Positions 1 through 10,918 of a stretch of DNA of 64,000 nt are shown here, piece by piece. A program made the position numbers and the translations under genes. The first letter of the stretch is position 1; each line of letters opens with the position of its first letter. This stretch comes from Serratia bockelmannii (GTDB taxonomy: Bacteria > Pseudomonadota > Gammaproteobacteria > Enterobacterales > Enterobacteriaceae), in assembly GCF_008011855.1 (NCBI RefSeq), contig NZ_VOUX01000033.1, positions 1,302,001 through 1,366,000 on the forward strand, read 5' to 3'. The notes under the pieces were generated by a model. That model saw only the letters and a program-made list of their open reading frames with translations, was not told the origin of the DNA and searched no databases.

Positions 1-679
1 TGTGGTAACCGTCGGCCAGTTCCTGCTCGGCTTCCGGCTGGTCAAACGGGTGACGGTGGCACACCGCCACGCCGGCGATCGCGAAGGTCACGAAGCCGAA
101 GAACTGCGGAATGACGTTCCAGACGTGCGCCTGGGATTCAACGATGGCCTGCATGTTGAACGAATCCGCCTGCATCACCACGCCCATCAGCGACAGGCCG
201 ATGAACACTTCGTAGCTCAGGGTTTGCGCGGAGGCGCGCATCGCGCCCAACAGCGAGTATTTGTTGTTGCTCGACCATCCGGCGAACAGCACGGCGTACA
301 CCGCCAGGCCGGCCATCATCAGGAAGAACAGAATACCGATGTTGAGATCGGACACCGCCCAGGTCGGGCTGACCGGAACGATGGCAAATGCCAGCAACAG
401 GGAAGTAAAGGCGATCATCGGCGCCAGGGTGAAGATCACCCGGTCGGAGAATCTCGGTACCCAGTCTTCCTTGAAGAACATTTTGATCATGTCGGCGACC
501 AGCTGCAGCGAGCCGCCCCAACCTACGCGGTTCGGTCCGTAGCGGTTCTGGAACAGGCCGAGCAGGCGGCGTTCGCCGAAGCTCATGAATGCCCCGCACG
601 CCACGACCACCAACAGGATCACGACCGCTTTAAGAATGGCGATCAGAATGTCGATCACCTCAGGGGTAAACCAGCTCAT
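1..679 (-). CDS. nuoH: NADH-quinone oxidoreductase subunit H, 3' end missing
   Basis: Membrane subunit of respiratory complex I at the junction with the peripheral arm, near the quinone site. The visible part is the first 226 codons, compared with about 325 residues in the family; the rest lies beyond the left edge. The start ATG at 679 overlaps the nuoG stop (ATGA), showing translational coupling. The N-terminus begins [17 protein letters not shown] and continues with the conserved [20 protein letters not shown] loop. Hydrophobic segments follow. Identification is firm; only the truncation is a limit. Confidence 0.96.
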   Translation of the reverse strand, partial: MSWFTPEVIDILIAILKAVVILLVVVACGAFMSFGERRLLGLFQNRYGPNRVGWGGSLQLVADMIKMFFKEDWVPRFSDRVIFTLAPMIAFTSLLLAFAIVPVSPTWAVSDLNIGILFFLMMAGLAVYAVLFAGWSSNNKYSLLGAMRASAQTLSYEVFIGLSLMGVVMQADSFNMQAIVESQAHVWNVIPQFFGFVTFAIAGVAVCHRHPFDQPEAEQELADGYH

Positions 680-3414
680 CGTGCCGCCTCCCGCAGATTG
701 TCTACCTTAGCACCCACCAAGATCGGCGGGATCCCTGGCAAGCCGAGCGGCAAACCAACCTGGCCCTGGGTCAGGGTTTCACTCAGACGCACCGGCAGAC
801 GCAAGGTCTGGCCCGCGCAGCTGAACTCCACCAGGCTGCCCGCGTTGACGCCAAGCGTCGCCGCGTCGGCCGGGTTGACCATCACGTAGGCTTCTGGCAT
901 GCGCTGCTGGATCACGTGAGAGCGCTGCGACATTTCATCGCTGCCGAACAGGTGGTAGTAAGGCGCGACACGCCAGCCGTCGTTCGGATTGAAGGCGGCT
1001 GGCACGCGGTCGAAGTAACCGAGGCTGCCCTCCCCCGCTTCGATCAGGCGCACGCCCGGATCGCCGTGGCGCAGTTTGCCGCCCACTTCGGCCTGGAACT
1101 TGTTCCATGCCTGCGGTGAGTTCCAGCCTGGCGCCCAGGCGAACGGGATCTGCTGACGATCGGCCAGCGGGCTGTTATTCCCTTCCATCGAGAAGGCGAA
1201 CATGGTGTCTTTATCCTGCGGCTGACGCGGCTCGTGCACGCTGATGTTGGCGCGCATGGCGGTACGGCCGCTGGAACGGTGCGGCGAACGCGCCAGCTTC
1301 TGACCGCGAATGCGGAACGTCGCGTCCGGCGCGGCATCGACGATGCCCTGCAGCTGCGGCAATGCGGCGACGCAAGCGGCGATCACGTCATCGAGCTGGG
1401 TCCAGTCCACGTGGCGGCTGGTGTAGGTGGAGTGCAGCGAGTGCATCCAGCGCCAGCTTTCCAGCATCACGGTGAACTGATTTTTCTTGGCGTCGTCATA
1501 GTAAGCCGGATCGTATACCTGGAAGAAGCGCTGCGCGCGGCCTTCCTGGTTGATCAGCGTACCGTCGCTCTCGGCGAAGCTGGCCGAGGAGAGGATCAGG
1601 TTGGCTTTGTCCATGATCGCGGTGCGCTGGTGGTCGGCGACGATCAGGTTGTTGACCTTGGCCAACGCTGCGTCCACCTGCGCCGCCGGCGCATGACGAT
1701 AGAGATCGTTTTCCATCACGATGGCGGTGTCGGCTGCGCCACTCGCCAGCTGTTCCAGCGCTTGATCGAGCGAACCGCCGCCGATCATCGCCAGGCCCAT
1801 GCTGTTGGCAGCGCCCGCCACGAAGGTGATGCCGACATCGGAACCGCGGCCCTTCAACGCTTTGGCGATGTTGGCCGCCGCTTCGATGATGGCTTCGCTG
1901 CCGGCGTTGCTGCCGGTCACGATAAGCGGTTTGCGTGCGCCGGTCAGCGCCTGCACGATGATATCGACTTTCTTGTTCAGGCCGTCGGCCAGATCGTTCA
2001 CCGCCGGCGCTGCGCTATCCAGCGCGTGCGCGATGGCGAAGCCGAAGCGTGCCTGCTCGTCCACCGGCGCGCGGTAGTTCCAGGCGGCAATGTCGTCCAG
2101 GCGGGTATTGTCGATGTTAGTGGTGAACAGCGGGTACTTGGCGTGCTGACCGATGTTCTGCACCGCCGCGATCTGCCAGTCGGCAACACGTTGCGCCGCC
2201 GCCATCGCGCGAGCTTTCCCCTTGACGGCCTGGCGCACGGACAGCGCGATACGCGCACCGGTTTGCGTCAGGTCTTCGCCCAGCACCAGCACCGCGTCGT
2301 AATCTTCGATCTCACGCAGCGCCGGCGTATGGACGCCGCCGTTTTTCAGCACGTTCAGCATCAGCGCCAGGCGTGATTGCTCCGCCTGAGCGATACCGGT
2401 GTAGTAGTTCTCGGCGCCGACCAGCTCGCGCAGTGCGAAGTTGCTTTCCAGGCTGGCGCGCGGGGAGCCGATGCCAATGGTTTTCTTCGCCTGACGCAGG
2501 ATGTCCGCCGCGCCCTGCATCGCCTGCTCGGCGTTCAGGGTGATCCAGTCATCGCCGCGCAGCTGCTGCGGTTGACGCGGACGATCTTTCTGGTTGACGT
2601 AGCCGTAACCGAAACGACCGCGGTCGCACAGGAAGTAGTGGTTCACGCTGCCGTTGTAACGGTTTTCGATACGGCGCAGCTCGCCATAGCGTTCGCCCGG
2701 GCTGGTGTTACAGCCGATGCTGCACTGCTGGCAAATGCTCGGCGCGAACTGCATGTCCCATTTACGGTTGTAGCGTTCGGAGTGCGTTTTGTCGGTGAAT
2801 ACGCCGGTCGGGCACACTTCCACCAGGTTGCCGGAGAACTCGCTTTCCAGCGTGCCGCTTTCCGGGCGACCGAAGTAGACGTTGTCGTGCGCGCCGTACA
2901 CGCCGAAGTCGGTGCCGTCCGCATAGTCTTTGTAGTAACGCACGCAGCGGTAGCAGGCGATGCAGCGGTTCATCTCGTGCGAGATAAACGGCCCCAGCTC
3001 CTGGTTGTTGTGGGTACGCTTGGTGAAGCGGTAGCGGCGGAAGCTGTGGCCGGTCATTACCGTCATATCCTGCAGGTGACAGTTACCGCCTTCTTCACAG
3101 ACCGGGCAATCGTGCGGGTGGTTGGTCATCAACCACTCGACCACGCTTTCACGGAACTGCTTCGCTTCGCCGTCATCGATGGAGATGAAGGTGCCATCGG
3201 ATGCCGGGGTCATACAGGACATCACCAAACGGCCGCGCGTATCTTCCGCGTTTTGGTATTGCTTTACCGCACATTGGCGGCAAGCGCCGACGCTTCCCAG
3301 CGCCGGATGCCAGCAAAAGTAAGGAATATCAAGGCCGAGGGAAAGACAAGCCTGCAGCAGGTTGTCCGCCCCGTCTACCTCATACTCTTTGCCGTCTACA
3401 TGAATCGTAGCCAT
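676..3414 (-). CDS. nuoG: NADH-quinone oxidoreductase subunit G (iron-sulfur)
   Basis: Large electron-transfer subunit of complex I, 912 residues. The N-terminal ferredoxin-like part has the 2Fe-2S cysteines (around residues 34-48, [15 protein letters not shown]). It is followed by the [14 protein letters not shown] cluster motif and a further four-cysteine motif [10 protein letters not shown] (extra N7-type cluster). A molybdopterin-oxidoreductase-like C-terminal domain completes it. An ATG three codons upstream (3423) is possible, but the GGAAG ribosome-binding site lies only 1 base from it and about 10 bases from the ATG at 3414, and family members begin [13 protein letters not shown], so 3414 is chosen. 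It is separated from nuoF by 77 bases containing a small hairpin. Confidence 0.96.
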   Translation of the reverse strand: MATIHVDGKEYEVDGADNLLQACLSLGLDIPYFCWHPALGSVGACRQCAVKQYQNAEDTRGRLVMSCMTPASDGTFISIDDGEAKQFRESVVEWLMTNHPHDCPVCEEGGNCHLQDMTVMTGHSFRRYRFTKRTHNNQELGPFISHEMNRCIACYRCVRYYKDYADGTDFGVYGAHDNVYFGRPESGTLESEFSGNLVEVCPTGVFTDKTHSERYNRKWDMQFAPSICQQCSIGCNTSPGERYGELRRIENRYNGSVNHYFLCDRGRFGYGYVNQKDRPRQPQQLRGDDWITLNAEQAMQGAADILRQAKKTIGIGSPRASLESNFALRELVGAENYYTGIAQAEQSRLALMLNVLKNGGVHTPALREIEDYDAVLVLGEDLTQTGARIALSVRQAVKGKARAMAAAQRVADWQIAAVQNIGQHAKYPLFTTNIDNTRLDDIAAWNYRAPVDEQARFGFAIAHALDSAAPAVNDLADGLNKKVDIIVQALTGARKPLIVTGSNAGSEAIIEAAANIAKALKGRGSDVGITFVAGAANSMGLAMIGGGSLDQALEQLASGAADTAIVMENDLYRHAPAAQVDAALAKVNNLIVADHQRTAIMDKANLILSSASFAESDGTLINQEGRAQRFFQVYDPAYYDDAKKNQFTVMLESWRWMHSLHSTYTSRHVDWTQLDDVIAACVAALPQLQGIVDAAPDATFRIRGQKLARSPHRSSGRTAMRANISVHEPRQPQDKDTMFAFSMEGNNSPLADRQQIPFAWAPGWNSPQAWNKFQAEVGGKLRHGDPGVRLIEAGEGSLGYFDRVPAAFNPNDGWRVAPYYHLFGSDEMSQRSHVIQQRMPEAYVMVNPADAATLGVNAGSLVEFSCAGQTLRLPVRLSETLTQGQVGLPLGLPGIPPILVGAKVDNLREAAR

Positions 3415-3434
3415 AGTCAGCATGCTTCCAAGTG

Positions 3435-3452
3435 GCCTGCCTTGCGGCAGGC
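3435..3452 (-). other. Hairpin in the nuoF-nuoG gap
   Basis: GCCTGCC (3435-3441) pairs perfectly with GGCAGGC (3446-3452) around a 4-base loop, inside the only sizeable gap of this part of the operon. There is no T-run, so it is more likely an mRNA processing or stability element than a terminator. Its role is inferred. Confidence 0.5.
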
Positions 3453-3491
3453 GTTAATCAAAAATTCTGGCCGTGTTCGGGCGAGTTCGGC

Positions 3492-4838
3492 TTACCAGCG
3501 CTGCTTCAGCAGATTGTTCGGCTGAATGCCGCCAATCGCATGGGCGTTGCCGAAGTGCTGCACGGCGATACCCGCCTCGAACTCTTCACGGAAATATTTA
3601 ATCGCGCTTTGCAGTGGCTCTACGGCACCTGGCGCGTGGGCGCAGAAGGTTTTGCCCGGGCCGAGGGAGCGGCACAGCTGTTCGAGGGTTTCGATATCCC
3701 CCGGCTGCCCTTCGCCGTTTTCCAACGCACGCAGGATCTTCACGCTCCACGGCAGGCCGTCGCGGCATGGCGTACACCAGCCGCAGGACTCGCGGGCGAA
3801 GAACTCTTCCAGGTTACGCACCAGCGGCACCATGCCGATCTCGTGGTCTACCGCCATCGCCAGCGCGGTGCCGAGACGGCTGCCGGCTTTGCCGATCGCG
3901 CCGTATTCCATCGGGAGGTCGAGGTGATCGGCGGTCAGGAAGTCGGTGCCCGCGCCGCCCGGCTGCCAGGCTTTGAAACGCAGACCGTCGCGCATGCCGC
4001 CGGCGTAGTCTTCCAGGATCTCGCGCGCGGTAGTGCCGAACGGCAGCTCCCAGACGCCCGGATTTTTCACCCGGCCGGAGAAGCCCATCAGCTTGGTGCC
4101 TTTGTCTTCACTGCCGGAGATGCCGGTGTACCACTCCACGCCGTTCGCCAAAATGGCCGGCACGTTGCACAGCGTTTCGACGTTGTTGACGCAGGTCGGC
4201 TTGCCCCAGACGCCGGCACTGGCCGGGAATGGCGGCTTGGAACGCGGGTTGGCGCGGCGGCCTTCCAGCGAGTTGATCAGCGCAGTTTCTTCGCCGCAGA
4301 TGTAACGGCCGGCGCCGGTGTGCACGATCAGCTCGAAATCAAATCCGGTGCCGAGAATGTTCTTGCCCAGATAGCCGGCGTCGGTGGCTTCCGCGATGGC
4401 GCGACGCAGATGCGCCGCTGCTTCGATATATTCGCCGCGCAGGAAGATGTAACCGCGGTAGGCTTTCAGCGCGAACGCGGAGATCAGCATGCCTTCCACC
4501 AGCAGGTGCGGCAGCTGCTCCATCAGCAGACGGTCTTTATAGGTGCCCGGCTCCATCTCATCGGCGTTACACAGCAGGTAACGGATGTTCATGGATTCGT
4601 CTTTCGGCATCAGGCTCCACTTCAAACCGGTGGAGAAGCCCGCGCCGCCACGGCCCTTCAGCCCGGAGTCTTTCACCAGGCCGACGATCTCGTCCGGGGC
4701 CAAGCCTTTGAGGGCCTTTTCTGCGCCGGCATAGCCGTTTTTGCTGCGGTATTCGTCCAGCCACAGCGGCTGCTTGTCATCGCGCAGACGCCAGGTCAGC
4801 GGATGCGTTTCGGGAGTGCGTACAATGTGCTTGGTCAT
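3492..4838 (-). CDS. nuoF: NADH-quinone oxidoreductase subunit F (NADH/FMN)
   Basis: NADH-oxidising flavoprotein of complex I, 448 residues, full length. Visible motifs are the NADH/FMN glycine-rich stretch [13 protein letters not shown] near residue 65, the FMN-contacting region, and the 4Fe-4S motif [12 protein letters not shown] in the C-terminal third with the later distal cysteine (KTFCAHAPG). The ATG overlaps the nuoE stop as ATGA, so the two are translationally coupled. It works with NuoE and NuoG as the cytosolic dehydrogenase module. Confidence 0.97.
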   Translation of the reverse strand: MTKHIVRTPETHPLTWRLRDDKQPLWLDEYRSKNGYAGAEKALKGLAPDEIVGLVKDSGLKGRGGAGFSTGLKWSLMPKDESMNIRYLLCNADEMEPGTYKDRLLMEQLPHLLVEGMLISAFALKAYRGYIFLRGEYIEAAAHLRRAIAEATDAGYLGKNILGTGFDFELIVHTGAGRYICGEETALINSLEGRRANPRSKPPFPASAGVWGKPTCVNNVETLCNVPAILANGVEWYTGISGSEDKGTKLMGFSGRVKNPGVWELPFGTTAREILEDYAGGMRDGLRFKAWQPGGAGTDFLTADHLDLPMEYGAIGKAGSRLGTALAMAVDHEIGMVPLVRNLEEFFARESCGWCTPCRDGLPWSVKILRALENGEGQPGDIETLEQLCRSLGPGKTFCAHAPGAVEPLQSAIKYFREEFEAGIAVQHFGNAHAIGGIQPNNLLKQRW

Positions 4839-5386
4839 TGATACTGCTCCAGTAGCGTCTCGATATCTTCAGGCTTCAACTGACTGTGAGTGTCCTCATC
4901 AATCATCATGGTCGGCCCTTTATCGCAGTTGCCCAGACAGCAGGTCGGCAGCAGCGTGAAGCGGCCATCAAAAGTGGTTTGACCCGGCTTGATGTTCAGC
5001 TTCTTCTCGATAGCGGCCTGAATGCCCTGGTAACCGGTGATGTGACAAACAACGCTGTCACAATAACGGATCACGTGACGTCCTACTGGCTGACGGAAAA
5101 TCTGGCTGTAGAACGTGGCCACGCCTTCTACGTCGCTGGCGGGGATGCCCAGCACTTCCGCGATGGCGTAAATCGCACCGTCCGGAACCCAGCCGCGCTG
5201 CTTCTGCACAATTTTCAGTGCTTCGATGGAAGCGGCGCGCGGATCCTCGTAATGGTGCTTTTCGTGCTCGATCGCATCACGTTCTTCCGCGCTCAGTACA
5301 AATGCATCAACGCCGCTCTGAGGAGCGGCTGCATTGATGGGCTCGAGCGCATCGTTGACTGCGTGATTGTCTTTTTGATCATGCAT
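4835..5386 (-). CDS. nuoE: NADH-quinone oxidoreductase subunit E (2Fe-2S)
   Basis: 24-kDa-type 2Fe-2S subunit of the dehydrogenase module, 183 residues. It has the thioredoxin-like fold cysteines in [14 protein letters not shown] and [13 protein letters not shown]. It is about 17 residues longer than E. coli NuoE (166), the extra length lying in the poorly conserved, acidic N-terminal tail before [12 protein letters not shown]. It starts two bases after the nuoCD stop and its own stop overlaps nuoF. Confidence 0.96.
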   Translation of the reverse strand: MHDQKDNHAVNDALEPINAAAPQSGVDAFVLSAEERDAIEHEKHHYEDPRAASIEALKIVQKQRGWVPDGAIYAIAEVLGIPASDVEGVATFYSQIFRQPVGRHVIRYCDSVVCHITGYQGIQAAIEKKLNIKPGQTTFDGRFTLLPTCCLGNCDKGPTMMIDEDTHSQLKPEDIETLLEQYQ

Positions 5387-5388
5387 AG

Positions 5389-7185
5389 TTAGCGGTCCAC
5401 ATCTGACATTACAAAATCGATACTACCCAGATAGACGATCAGGTCGGAAACCAGGCTGCCTCGGATGACCGATGGGATCTGCTGCAGGTGCGCAAAGCTC
5501 GGCGTACGTACCCGGGTGCGGTAGCTCATGGTGCTGCCGTCGCTGGTCAGGTAGTAGCTGTTGATCCCTTTGGTGGCTTCAATCATCTGGAATGATTCGT
5601 TGGCTGGCATCACCGGGCCCCAGGAAACCTGCAGGAAGTGGGTGATCAGCGTTTCAATGTGCTGCAGCGTACGCTCTTTCGGCGGCGGCGTGGTCAGCGG
5701 GTGATCGGCCTTGAACGGGCCTTCCGGCATGTTGTTCAGGCACTGTTCGAGGATGCGCAGGCTCTGGCGCAGCTCTTCCACCTTCAGCATCACGCGGGTG
5801 TAGCAGTCGCTGTTGCCATCGCCCACCGGCACTTCGAAGTCGAAGTTCTCATAGCCGGAGTAAGGACGCCATTTACGCACATCGAACTCGACGCCAGTGG
5901 CACGCAGGCCGGCACCGGTCACGCCCCACTCCAGCGCTTCTTTGGCGTTGTAAGACGCTACGCCGATGGAACGGCCTTTCAGGATGCTGTTCTTCAGCGC
6001 CGCTTTCACGTAGGAGTCCAGACGCTTCGGCATCCAGTCGAGGAATTCACGCAGCAGACGATCCCAGCCGCGCGGCAGATCGTGCGCGACGCCGCCGATG
6101 CGGAACCAGGCCGGGTGCATACGGAAACCGGTGATCGCTTCCACCAGATCGTAGATTTTCTGACGGTCGGTAAAGGCGAAGAACACCGGAGTCATCGCGC
6201 CGACGTCCTGAATGAAGGTGGAGATGTACAGCAGATGGCTATTGATGCGGAACAGCTCGGACAGCATCACGCGAATGGTGTCGACGCGCTCAGGTACCTT
6301 GATGCCGGCCAGCTTCTCGACCGCCAGCACGTAAGGCATTTCGTTCACGCAGCCGCCGAGGTACTCGATACGGTCGGTGTACGGAATGTAGCTGTGCCAG
6401 GATTGACGCTCGCCCATCTTCTCGGCGCCGCGGTGGTGATAGCCGATATCCGGCACGCAGTCGACGATCTCTTCGCCGTCCAGCTGCAGAATGATGCGGA
6501 ACGCACCGTGCGCGGACGGGTGGTTCGGGCCGAGGTTGAGGAACATGAAGTCTTCGTTCTCGGTACCGCGCTTCATGCCCCAGTCTTCCGGCTTGAAGGT
6601 CAGCGCTTCCATCTCCAGATCTTCTTTCTGCTTGGTCAGCACGAAAGGATCGAATTCGGTGGCGCGCGCCGGGTAGTCCTTGCGCAGCGGGTGCCCTTCC
6701 CAGGTCTGCGGCATCATGATGCGCGACAGGTGCGGGTGGCCGTCGAAGGTGATGCCGAACATTTCCCAGGTTTCGCGTTCGTACCAGTTGGCGTTCGGGA
6801 ATACCTTGGTCGCCGTGGGCACGTGCAGGTCTTTTTCAGACAGCGCCACCTTCAGCATGATGTCGCGGTTGCGCTCGATGGAAATCAGATGGTAGAAAAC
6901 GGAGAAATCCGCAGCGGGCAGGCCGTCGCGGTGGGTGCGAAGACGTTCGTCCACGCCATGCAGATCGAACAGCATGACATACGGCTTCGGCTGTTTTCTC
7001 AGGAACGTCATTACTTCCAGTAACTGGTCAGGTTTAACCCATACCACGGGCATGCCGGTACGGGTGGCCTGAACAGTAAAGGCTTCCGGCCCAAAACGGT
7101 TGCGCAGTTCGCCGATCACCGGGTCGTCAAGGTGATCTCGGGTCTGCCAGGCAGGCAAGGCGTCGTGCGTCGTCAAATCTGTCAT
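5389..7185 (-). CDS. nuoC: NADH-quinone oxidoreductase fused subunits C and D
   Basis: Peripheral-arm subunit linking the iron-sulfur chain to the quinone site, 598 residues. The first about 190 residues are the 30-kDa NuoC domain ([21 protein letters not shown]). The remainder is the 49-kDa NuoD domain ([27 protein letters not shown], ending SDVDR). The C-D fusion in one reading frame is the usual state in Enterobacteria. A 96-base gap separates it from nuoB. Confidence 0.97.
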   Translation of the reverse strand: MTDLTTHDALPAWQTRDHLDDPVIGELRNRFGPEAFTVQATRTGMPVVWVKPDQLLEVMTFLRKQPKPYVMLFDLHGVDERLRTHRDGLPAADFSVFYHLISIERNRDIMLKVALSEKDLHVPTATKVFPNANWYERETWEMFGITFDGHPHLSRIMMPQTWEGHPLRKDYPARATEFDPFVLTKQKEDLEMEALTFKPEDWGMKRGTENEDFMFLNLGPNHPSAHGAFRIILQLDGEEIVDCVPDIGYHHRGAEKMGERQSWHSYIPYTDRIEYLGGCVNEMPYVLAVEKLAGIKVPERVDTIRVMLSELFRINSHLLYISTFIQDVGAMTPVFFAFTDRQKIYDLVEAITGFRMHPAWFRIGGVAHDLPRGWDRLLREFLDWMPKRLDSYVKAALKNSILKGRSIGVASYNAKEALEWGVTGAGLRATGVEFDVRKWRPYSGYENFDFEVPVGDGNSDCYTRVMLKVEELRQSLRILEQCLNNMPEGPFKADHPLTTPPPKERTLQHIETLITHFLQVSWGPVMPANESFQMIEATKGINSYYLTSDGSTMSYRTRVRTPSFAHLQQIPSVIRGSLVSDLIVYLGSIDFVMSDVDR

Positions 7186-7281
7186 AATTTTTTTTCACCA
7201 CACTAAAGGGTTATTCGCCGCAAGTTTCACTTTTCGCTGTGTTAACCAATAGCGCACTAAGATGGACGTTAAATGAACGTC

Positions 7282-7956
7282 TTAAATCTCGTCAGGCGTC
7301 CGGAGGTTGGTCACCGCGATGCGCTCGCCGTGTTTACGCTCTCTTTCAGACTGCATATTGGCGCGGTAAACGCCCTGATCGCCGACAACCCACGACAGCG
7401 GGCGACGTTCTTTGCCGATAGATTCCTGCAGCAGCATCAGCGCTTGCATGTAGGCTTCCGGACGCGGTGGGCAGCCGGGAATGTACACGTCGACCGGCAG
7501 GAACTTGTCCACGCCCTGCACCACGGAATAGATGTCGTACATACCACCGGAGTTGGCGCAGGCGCCCATCGAGATCACCCACTTCGGTTCCAGCATCTGC
7601 TCGTACAGGCGCTGGATGACCGGGGCCATCTTGGTGAAACAGGTACCGGCCACCACCATCAGGTCAGCCTGACGCGGGGAGGCGCGCAACACTTCCGCAC
7701 CGAAACGCGCCACGTCGTGAACGGCGGTAAACGACGTCACCATCTCCACGTAACAGCACGAAAGGCCGAAGTTATACGGCCAAATAGAGTTTTTACGCCC
7801 CCAGTTCACCATGTCATGCAGCGCATGTTCGAGTTTACCCATGTAAACCGTGCGGTGGACCTGTTGTTCCAGGGGATCGGCGACGATCTCCTGTTTTTGC
7901 AGGGGATAACGGTCGTTCTCACCGTTCGGGTCTATGCGGGTGAGCGTATAGTCCAT
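7282..7956 (-). CDS. nuoB: NADH-quinone oxidoreductase subunit B
   Basis: 20-kDa-type subunit carrying cluster N2, the last iron-sulfur centre before quinone; 224 residues, full length. The adjacent cysteines of the N2 site are seen in LSCCYVEM, with further conserved cysteines in [11 protein letters not shown] and [10 protein letters not shown]. It lies 15 bases downstream of nuoA in the same operon. Confidence 0.97.
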   Translation of the reverse strand: MDYTLTRIDPNGENDRYPLQKQEIVADPLEQQVHRTVYMGKLEHALHDMVNWGRKNSIWPYNFGLSCCYVEMVTSFTAVHDVARFGAEVLRASPRQADLMVVAGTCFTKMAPVIQRLYEQMLEPKWVISMGACANSGGMYDIYSVVQGVDKFLPVDVYIPGCPPRPEAYMQALMLLQESIGKERRPLSWVVGDQGVYRANMQSERERKHGERIAVTNLRTPDEI

Positions 7957-7971
7957 CTTAATGCCTCGCTG

Positions 7972-8409
7972 TTACTGCGGATGACTGTTGGTGTTAGTGA
8001 TCGTGCTCGGTTTGCTGCGGCGTTGGGAACGCGCCGGAGTCCAATCCAACGCGCCGATGCGCACCAGATAAACCAGACCGGCCAATAGCACCAAAATGAA
8101 AATGGCGGCTTCGATAAAGCCTACCCAACCGCTCTCGCGAACCGAGACCGACCAGGCATACAGGTATAAGGCTTCAACGTCGAAAATAACGAAGAACATG
8201 GCCACCAGGTAGAACTTGGCGGACAAGCGCATGCGCGCCGTGCCGACCGAGTCGATGCCTGATTCAAACGGGGTGTGTTTGGCGCGCGCCCGGGCTCTCC
8301 CGCCCAAGAAGAACGCGCCCAGCAGCATTAAGCCGCAGAGCCCGATAGCCACAACGAGAAATACGGCGAGCGCCCAGTGATGAGCGATAACTTCAGTGGT
8401 TGTTGACAT
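7972..8409 (-). CDS. nuoA: NADH-quinone oxidoreductase subunit A
   Basis: Small membrane subunit, 145 residues with three predicted membrane helices and the conserved loop [20 protein letters not shown]. It is the first gene of the nuo operon; the promoter region must lie in the 700-base AT-rich stretch upstream. The ATG at 8409 gives a start matching E. coli NuoA apart from its first residues. Confidence 0.96.
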   Translation of the reverse strand: MSTTTEVIAHHWALAVFLVVAIGLCGLMLLGAFFLGGRARARAKHTPFESGIDSVGTARMRLSAKFYLVAMFFVIFDVEALYLYAWSVSVRESGWVGFIEAAIFILVLLAGLVYLVRIGALDWTPARSQRRSKPSTITNTNSHPQ

Positions 8410-8577
8410 ACTCTATGCTTACTCATCAAAAGTGGCGTCGATCGCACTGCTCTTGTCACCGGCAGTTAGTGCGCCACATCGATTTAAGGGAAGGATAAAT
8501 AACCACACAAACAAACTGCTTTTACAGCGAGTTAGGCAGCGTTTTTCTGTGGGCTTTTTACTCCTTTCTATAACCTT

Positions 8578-8593
8578 TTGTCAACTTTGACAA
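8578..8593. promoter_or_regulatory. Perfect dyad upstream of nuoA, possible operator
   Basis: TTGTCAA, two bases, TTGACAA: a 7+7 perfect inverted repeat. Read on the minus strand, TTGACA could also act as a -35 element for nuo, but no good -10 was found at the right spacing. The binding protein is unknown; it does not match the FNR spacing. Confidence 0.35.
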
Positions 8594-9064
8594 AAGTATC
8601 TACACACTAGTTTACATACGTATCATTTGATTAACATTTGATGCGCCAGGGACAGGCTAAATCGTGTCAGTTAATTTTTGTGTAGAAACAGATAGATATA
8701 AACCAACATGCACATTTCAGTTTTACTATACCATTGTCTCAGGAATTCCCTGTTCTTCCACTCACTACCTAGGGGTATTTTTTTGATCCAGGACACGTTT
8801 TCAGCATAAATCCTCAAAAAAAGTGTGGCCCTTTAACAATTTTCCTCAAATTGAGCCGCAAAAACGGCCGCTATAAGCTAACAAAATACCCCTGCTATTA
8901 CCATGCCTTTAACCCATTCAATCTTATTGCTCAAAAAACGAACTTAGCGTATTAAACCCGGCCAAACTCTCTTTTCATTAACGCTTAAAAGTTAACAAAA
9001 CGGCCAACTCAATTGAAAATACAAGCCAAATACATATAAATAAATTTTTAGGTAAAAAAAGGGC

Positions 9065-9092
9065 AAAAAAAACCTCCGCCGAAGCAGAGGTT
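9065..9092 (-). terminator. Rho-independent terminator of lrhA
   Basis: AACCTC (9071-9076) pairs with GAGGTT (9087-9092), with GC/GC pairs inside a CGAA loop. On the minus strand it is followed by a run of T (complement of the A-run ending at 9072). It lies just after the lrhA stop. Confidence 0.85.
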
Positions 9093-9117
9093 TTTCATCA
9101 GATATCGCGCCGCGACG

Positions 9118-10062
9118 TTATTCTTCTTCGTCCACCAGGCTGGCGTCATCCTGATCGCTCTGGAGACCGCCTTCCGCACCGTTGAAGCCATAGCCGTCAT
9201 TGCCGCCCTGCATCGCGCTGAAGATGGCCATCGCCAGCTCGTTGCTGCACTGCGCGTTTTTGCACAGCGCATACTGGGTATCCGGCAGCGGCGGCAAACC
9301 TTCCACCGCGCCCAGCACCCGCAGATCGGGGCTCATCATCTCGATCGGCCGTGCGGTCACGCCCAGGCCGGCTTTACAGGCCGCCCGCACCGCGGACAGC
9401 GTGGAGGCGACGTAGGCGATACGCCACGGAATACCGGCTTCGTCCAACTGTTTAATCGCCAGCGCGCGGAACGGGCTTGGCTCATCCATTACCACCAGCG
9501 GGATCGGTTCGCCGGCCTGATAGTGATAATCGGCGGCGCAATACCACAGCGTCGGCGACGTGCGCAGCACGATGTGCGGGTGCCCGGCAGGATCGGCCGT
9601 GGTCACCGCCAGATCGATCTCGCCCTCTTCCAGCAGATCGACCATCGTCGTACTGCGCTTTACGCGCACGTCAATGGCCAGCTTCGGATAGATGGCGGTC
9701 ACGCGGTTCAACAGGAAAGGCAGAATGGTATCGGCGGTGTCGTCGGAAGCACCGATGGTCAGAACACCTTTTATATTGTTGTACATCAGCGAGGTACAGG
9801 CTTCGTCGTTAAAGCGCAGGATCTTCCTGGCATAACCGAGAAGCTGAATACCATGCTCAGTCAGGAGTTTGTTGCGCCCATGGCGGGCAAACAGTTCTTT
9901 GCCGACCAGTTGCTCTAATCGCTGCATTTGTTGACTGACGGCTGATTGAGTACGGCAAACGGCAACAGCCGCCGCGGCGAAGGTATTCAAATCAGCAACC
10001 GCAACAAAGGTTCTTAGCAGATCGAGGTCGAGATTAAGTATCGGACGATTTGCAGTTGTCAT
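9118..10062 (-). CDS. lrhA: LysR-family regulator LrhA (HexS/HexA/PecT type)
   Basis: LysR-type transcriptional regulator, 314 residues. The N-terminal winged helix-turn-helix spans about residues 11-70 ([34 protein letters not shown]), followed by the co-inducer-binding domain. Position between nuo and alaA and sequence both match LrhA. In E. coli it represses flagellar genes; the Serratia homologue HexS is known to repress prodigiosin and surfactant production. The C-terminal tail is acidic ([11 protein letters not shown]). It is transcribed away from alaA, with a long leader-like region upstream. Confidence 0.93.
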   Translation of the reverse strand: MTTANRPILNLDLDLLRTFVAVADLNTFAAAAVAVCRTQSAVSQQMQRLEQLVGKELFARHGRNKLLTEHGIQLLGYARKILRFNDEACTSLMYNNIKGVLTIGASDDTADTILPFLLNRVTAIYPKLAIDVRVKRSTTMVDLLEEGEIDLAVTTADPAGHPHIVLRTSPTLWYCAADYHYQAGEPIPLVVMDEPSPFRALAIKQLDEAGIPWRIAYVASTLSAVRAACKAGLGVTARPIEMMSPDLRVLGAVEGLPPLPDTQYALCKNAQCSNELAMAIFSAMQGGNDGYGFNGAEGGLQSDQDDASLVDEEE

Positions 10063-10918
10063 AGTGTATTCTTCACTTTTTTAAATTCTAATTTACGAAC
10101 TACTACCCTGGTGTGTTTCTCAGACGCCGTTGAAAAGGACGGCGCCTGTTATGACAGTACCCCACTCATAAGTGGAGGGCAAAAAAATTACTTATGATTC
10201 GTTACCTCTATCGCTTTTTAAAATGCGATCTATCGATGGTGCTTATAGAACGCGGGGGACTGAATACCGGTGAAAAGGGAAACCCCCCACCGAACCTGAG
10301 ATTTTACTCATTCATACTGCCTAATTTCCACTCCATTCGTGCTACTGAGAACCCTTATCAACCGGCCTTCAGACTGCATTCCAGAGCAAAAAAGATAAAT
10401 AATTAACGGTACCGACTTCGTGTGACTACTCAATGAATTTAATAAATTCAATCATTAAGATTTTTGCTTTAAATAATAATCTTATAACCACATAAACAAT
10501 GCTTAAGGTAAAATATAAAGTAAAGCTAATGTAAATATGTCATTTTCCTTAGTGTGGTGCGCGAACCGACACCCCGCTATCAGACTACTCCGGTATTATC
10601 GTTCCTTTACAGTTTATTGAAGCCTATTCTCCCTTTCGGCTTATCAGTTCACTGCTGCCGGCCGCGATCGCCGGCACGTCTCGTTTATCGACGCTTGATT
10701 TAACAGAACAAAACCCTAGTAAAATTATAGTTCATGAAATTATGAACCACAAAATAACTTTACCTTTGCTTATCATAACTAAAATCCCCCGTTACGACAT
10801 GCATTTGCACCAAAGGCGTGCAAAACCCTTCAAAAGCAACTACGCCAGGAGTACATTGGGCGAGTTGCGGCGTCCCACGGTAGGAGCGCCCCTATCCCAG
10901 CAAAAGGCTCAACTTTTT
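10063..10918. promoter_or_regulatory. Long divergent intergenic region lrhA/alaA
   Basis: About 850 bases, AT-rich in the middle, with no credible gene. It contains a hairpin close to the lrhA start (10121-10148: CAG-A-CGCCGT against ACGGCG-C-CTG), a perfect GC hairpin (10656-10662 TGCCGGC with 10670-10676 GCCGGCA), and an inverted repeat GTTCAT-N6-ATGAAC at 10730-10747. Length and structures suggest long 5' leaders for one or both genes; this is inference. Confidence 0.5.

Larger units (their letters stand above)
8410..9117. promoter_or_regulatory. Long AT-rich region between nuoA and lrhA
   Basis: About 700 bases without a convincing gene, markedly richer in A and T than the surroundings. 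By position it carries the nuo promoter(s) on the minus strand and the lrhA terminator at its right end. A perfect dyad TTGTCAA-N2-TTGACAA sits at 8578-8593, about 170 bases upstream of nuoA. Long untranslated regulatory regions are usual before nuo, but no individual binding site can be assigned with confidence. Confidence 0.6.

Noticed and set aside
10194-10406. Small plus-strand frame upstream of alaA
   Set aside because: No ribosome-binding site, no homology that I can see, in an AT-rich regulatory region.
10742-10918. N-terminal extension of alaA
   Set aside because: In frame and open, but the 59 codons have no counterpart in the family and the usual start follows a fair ribosome-binding site.
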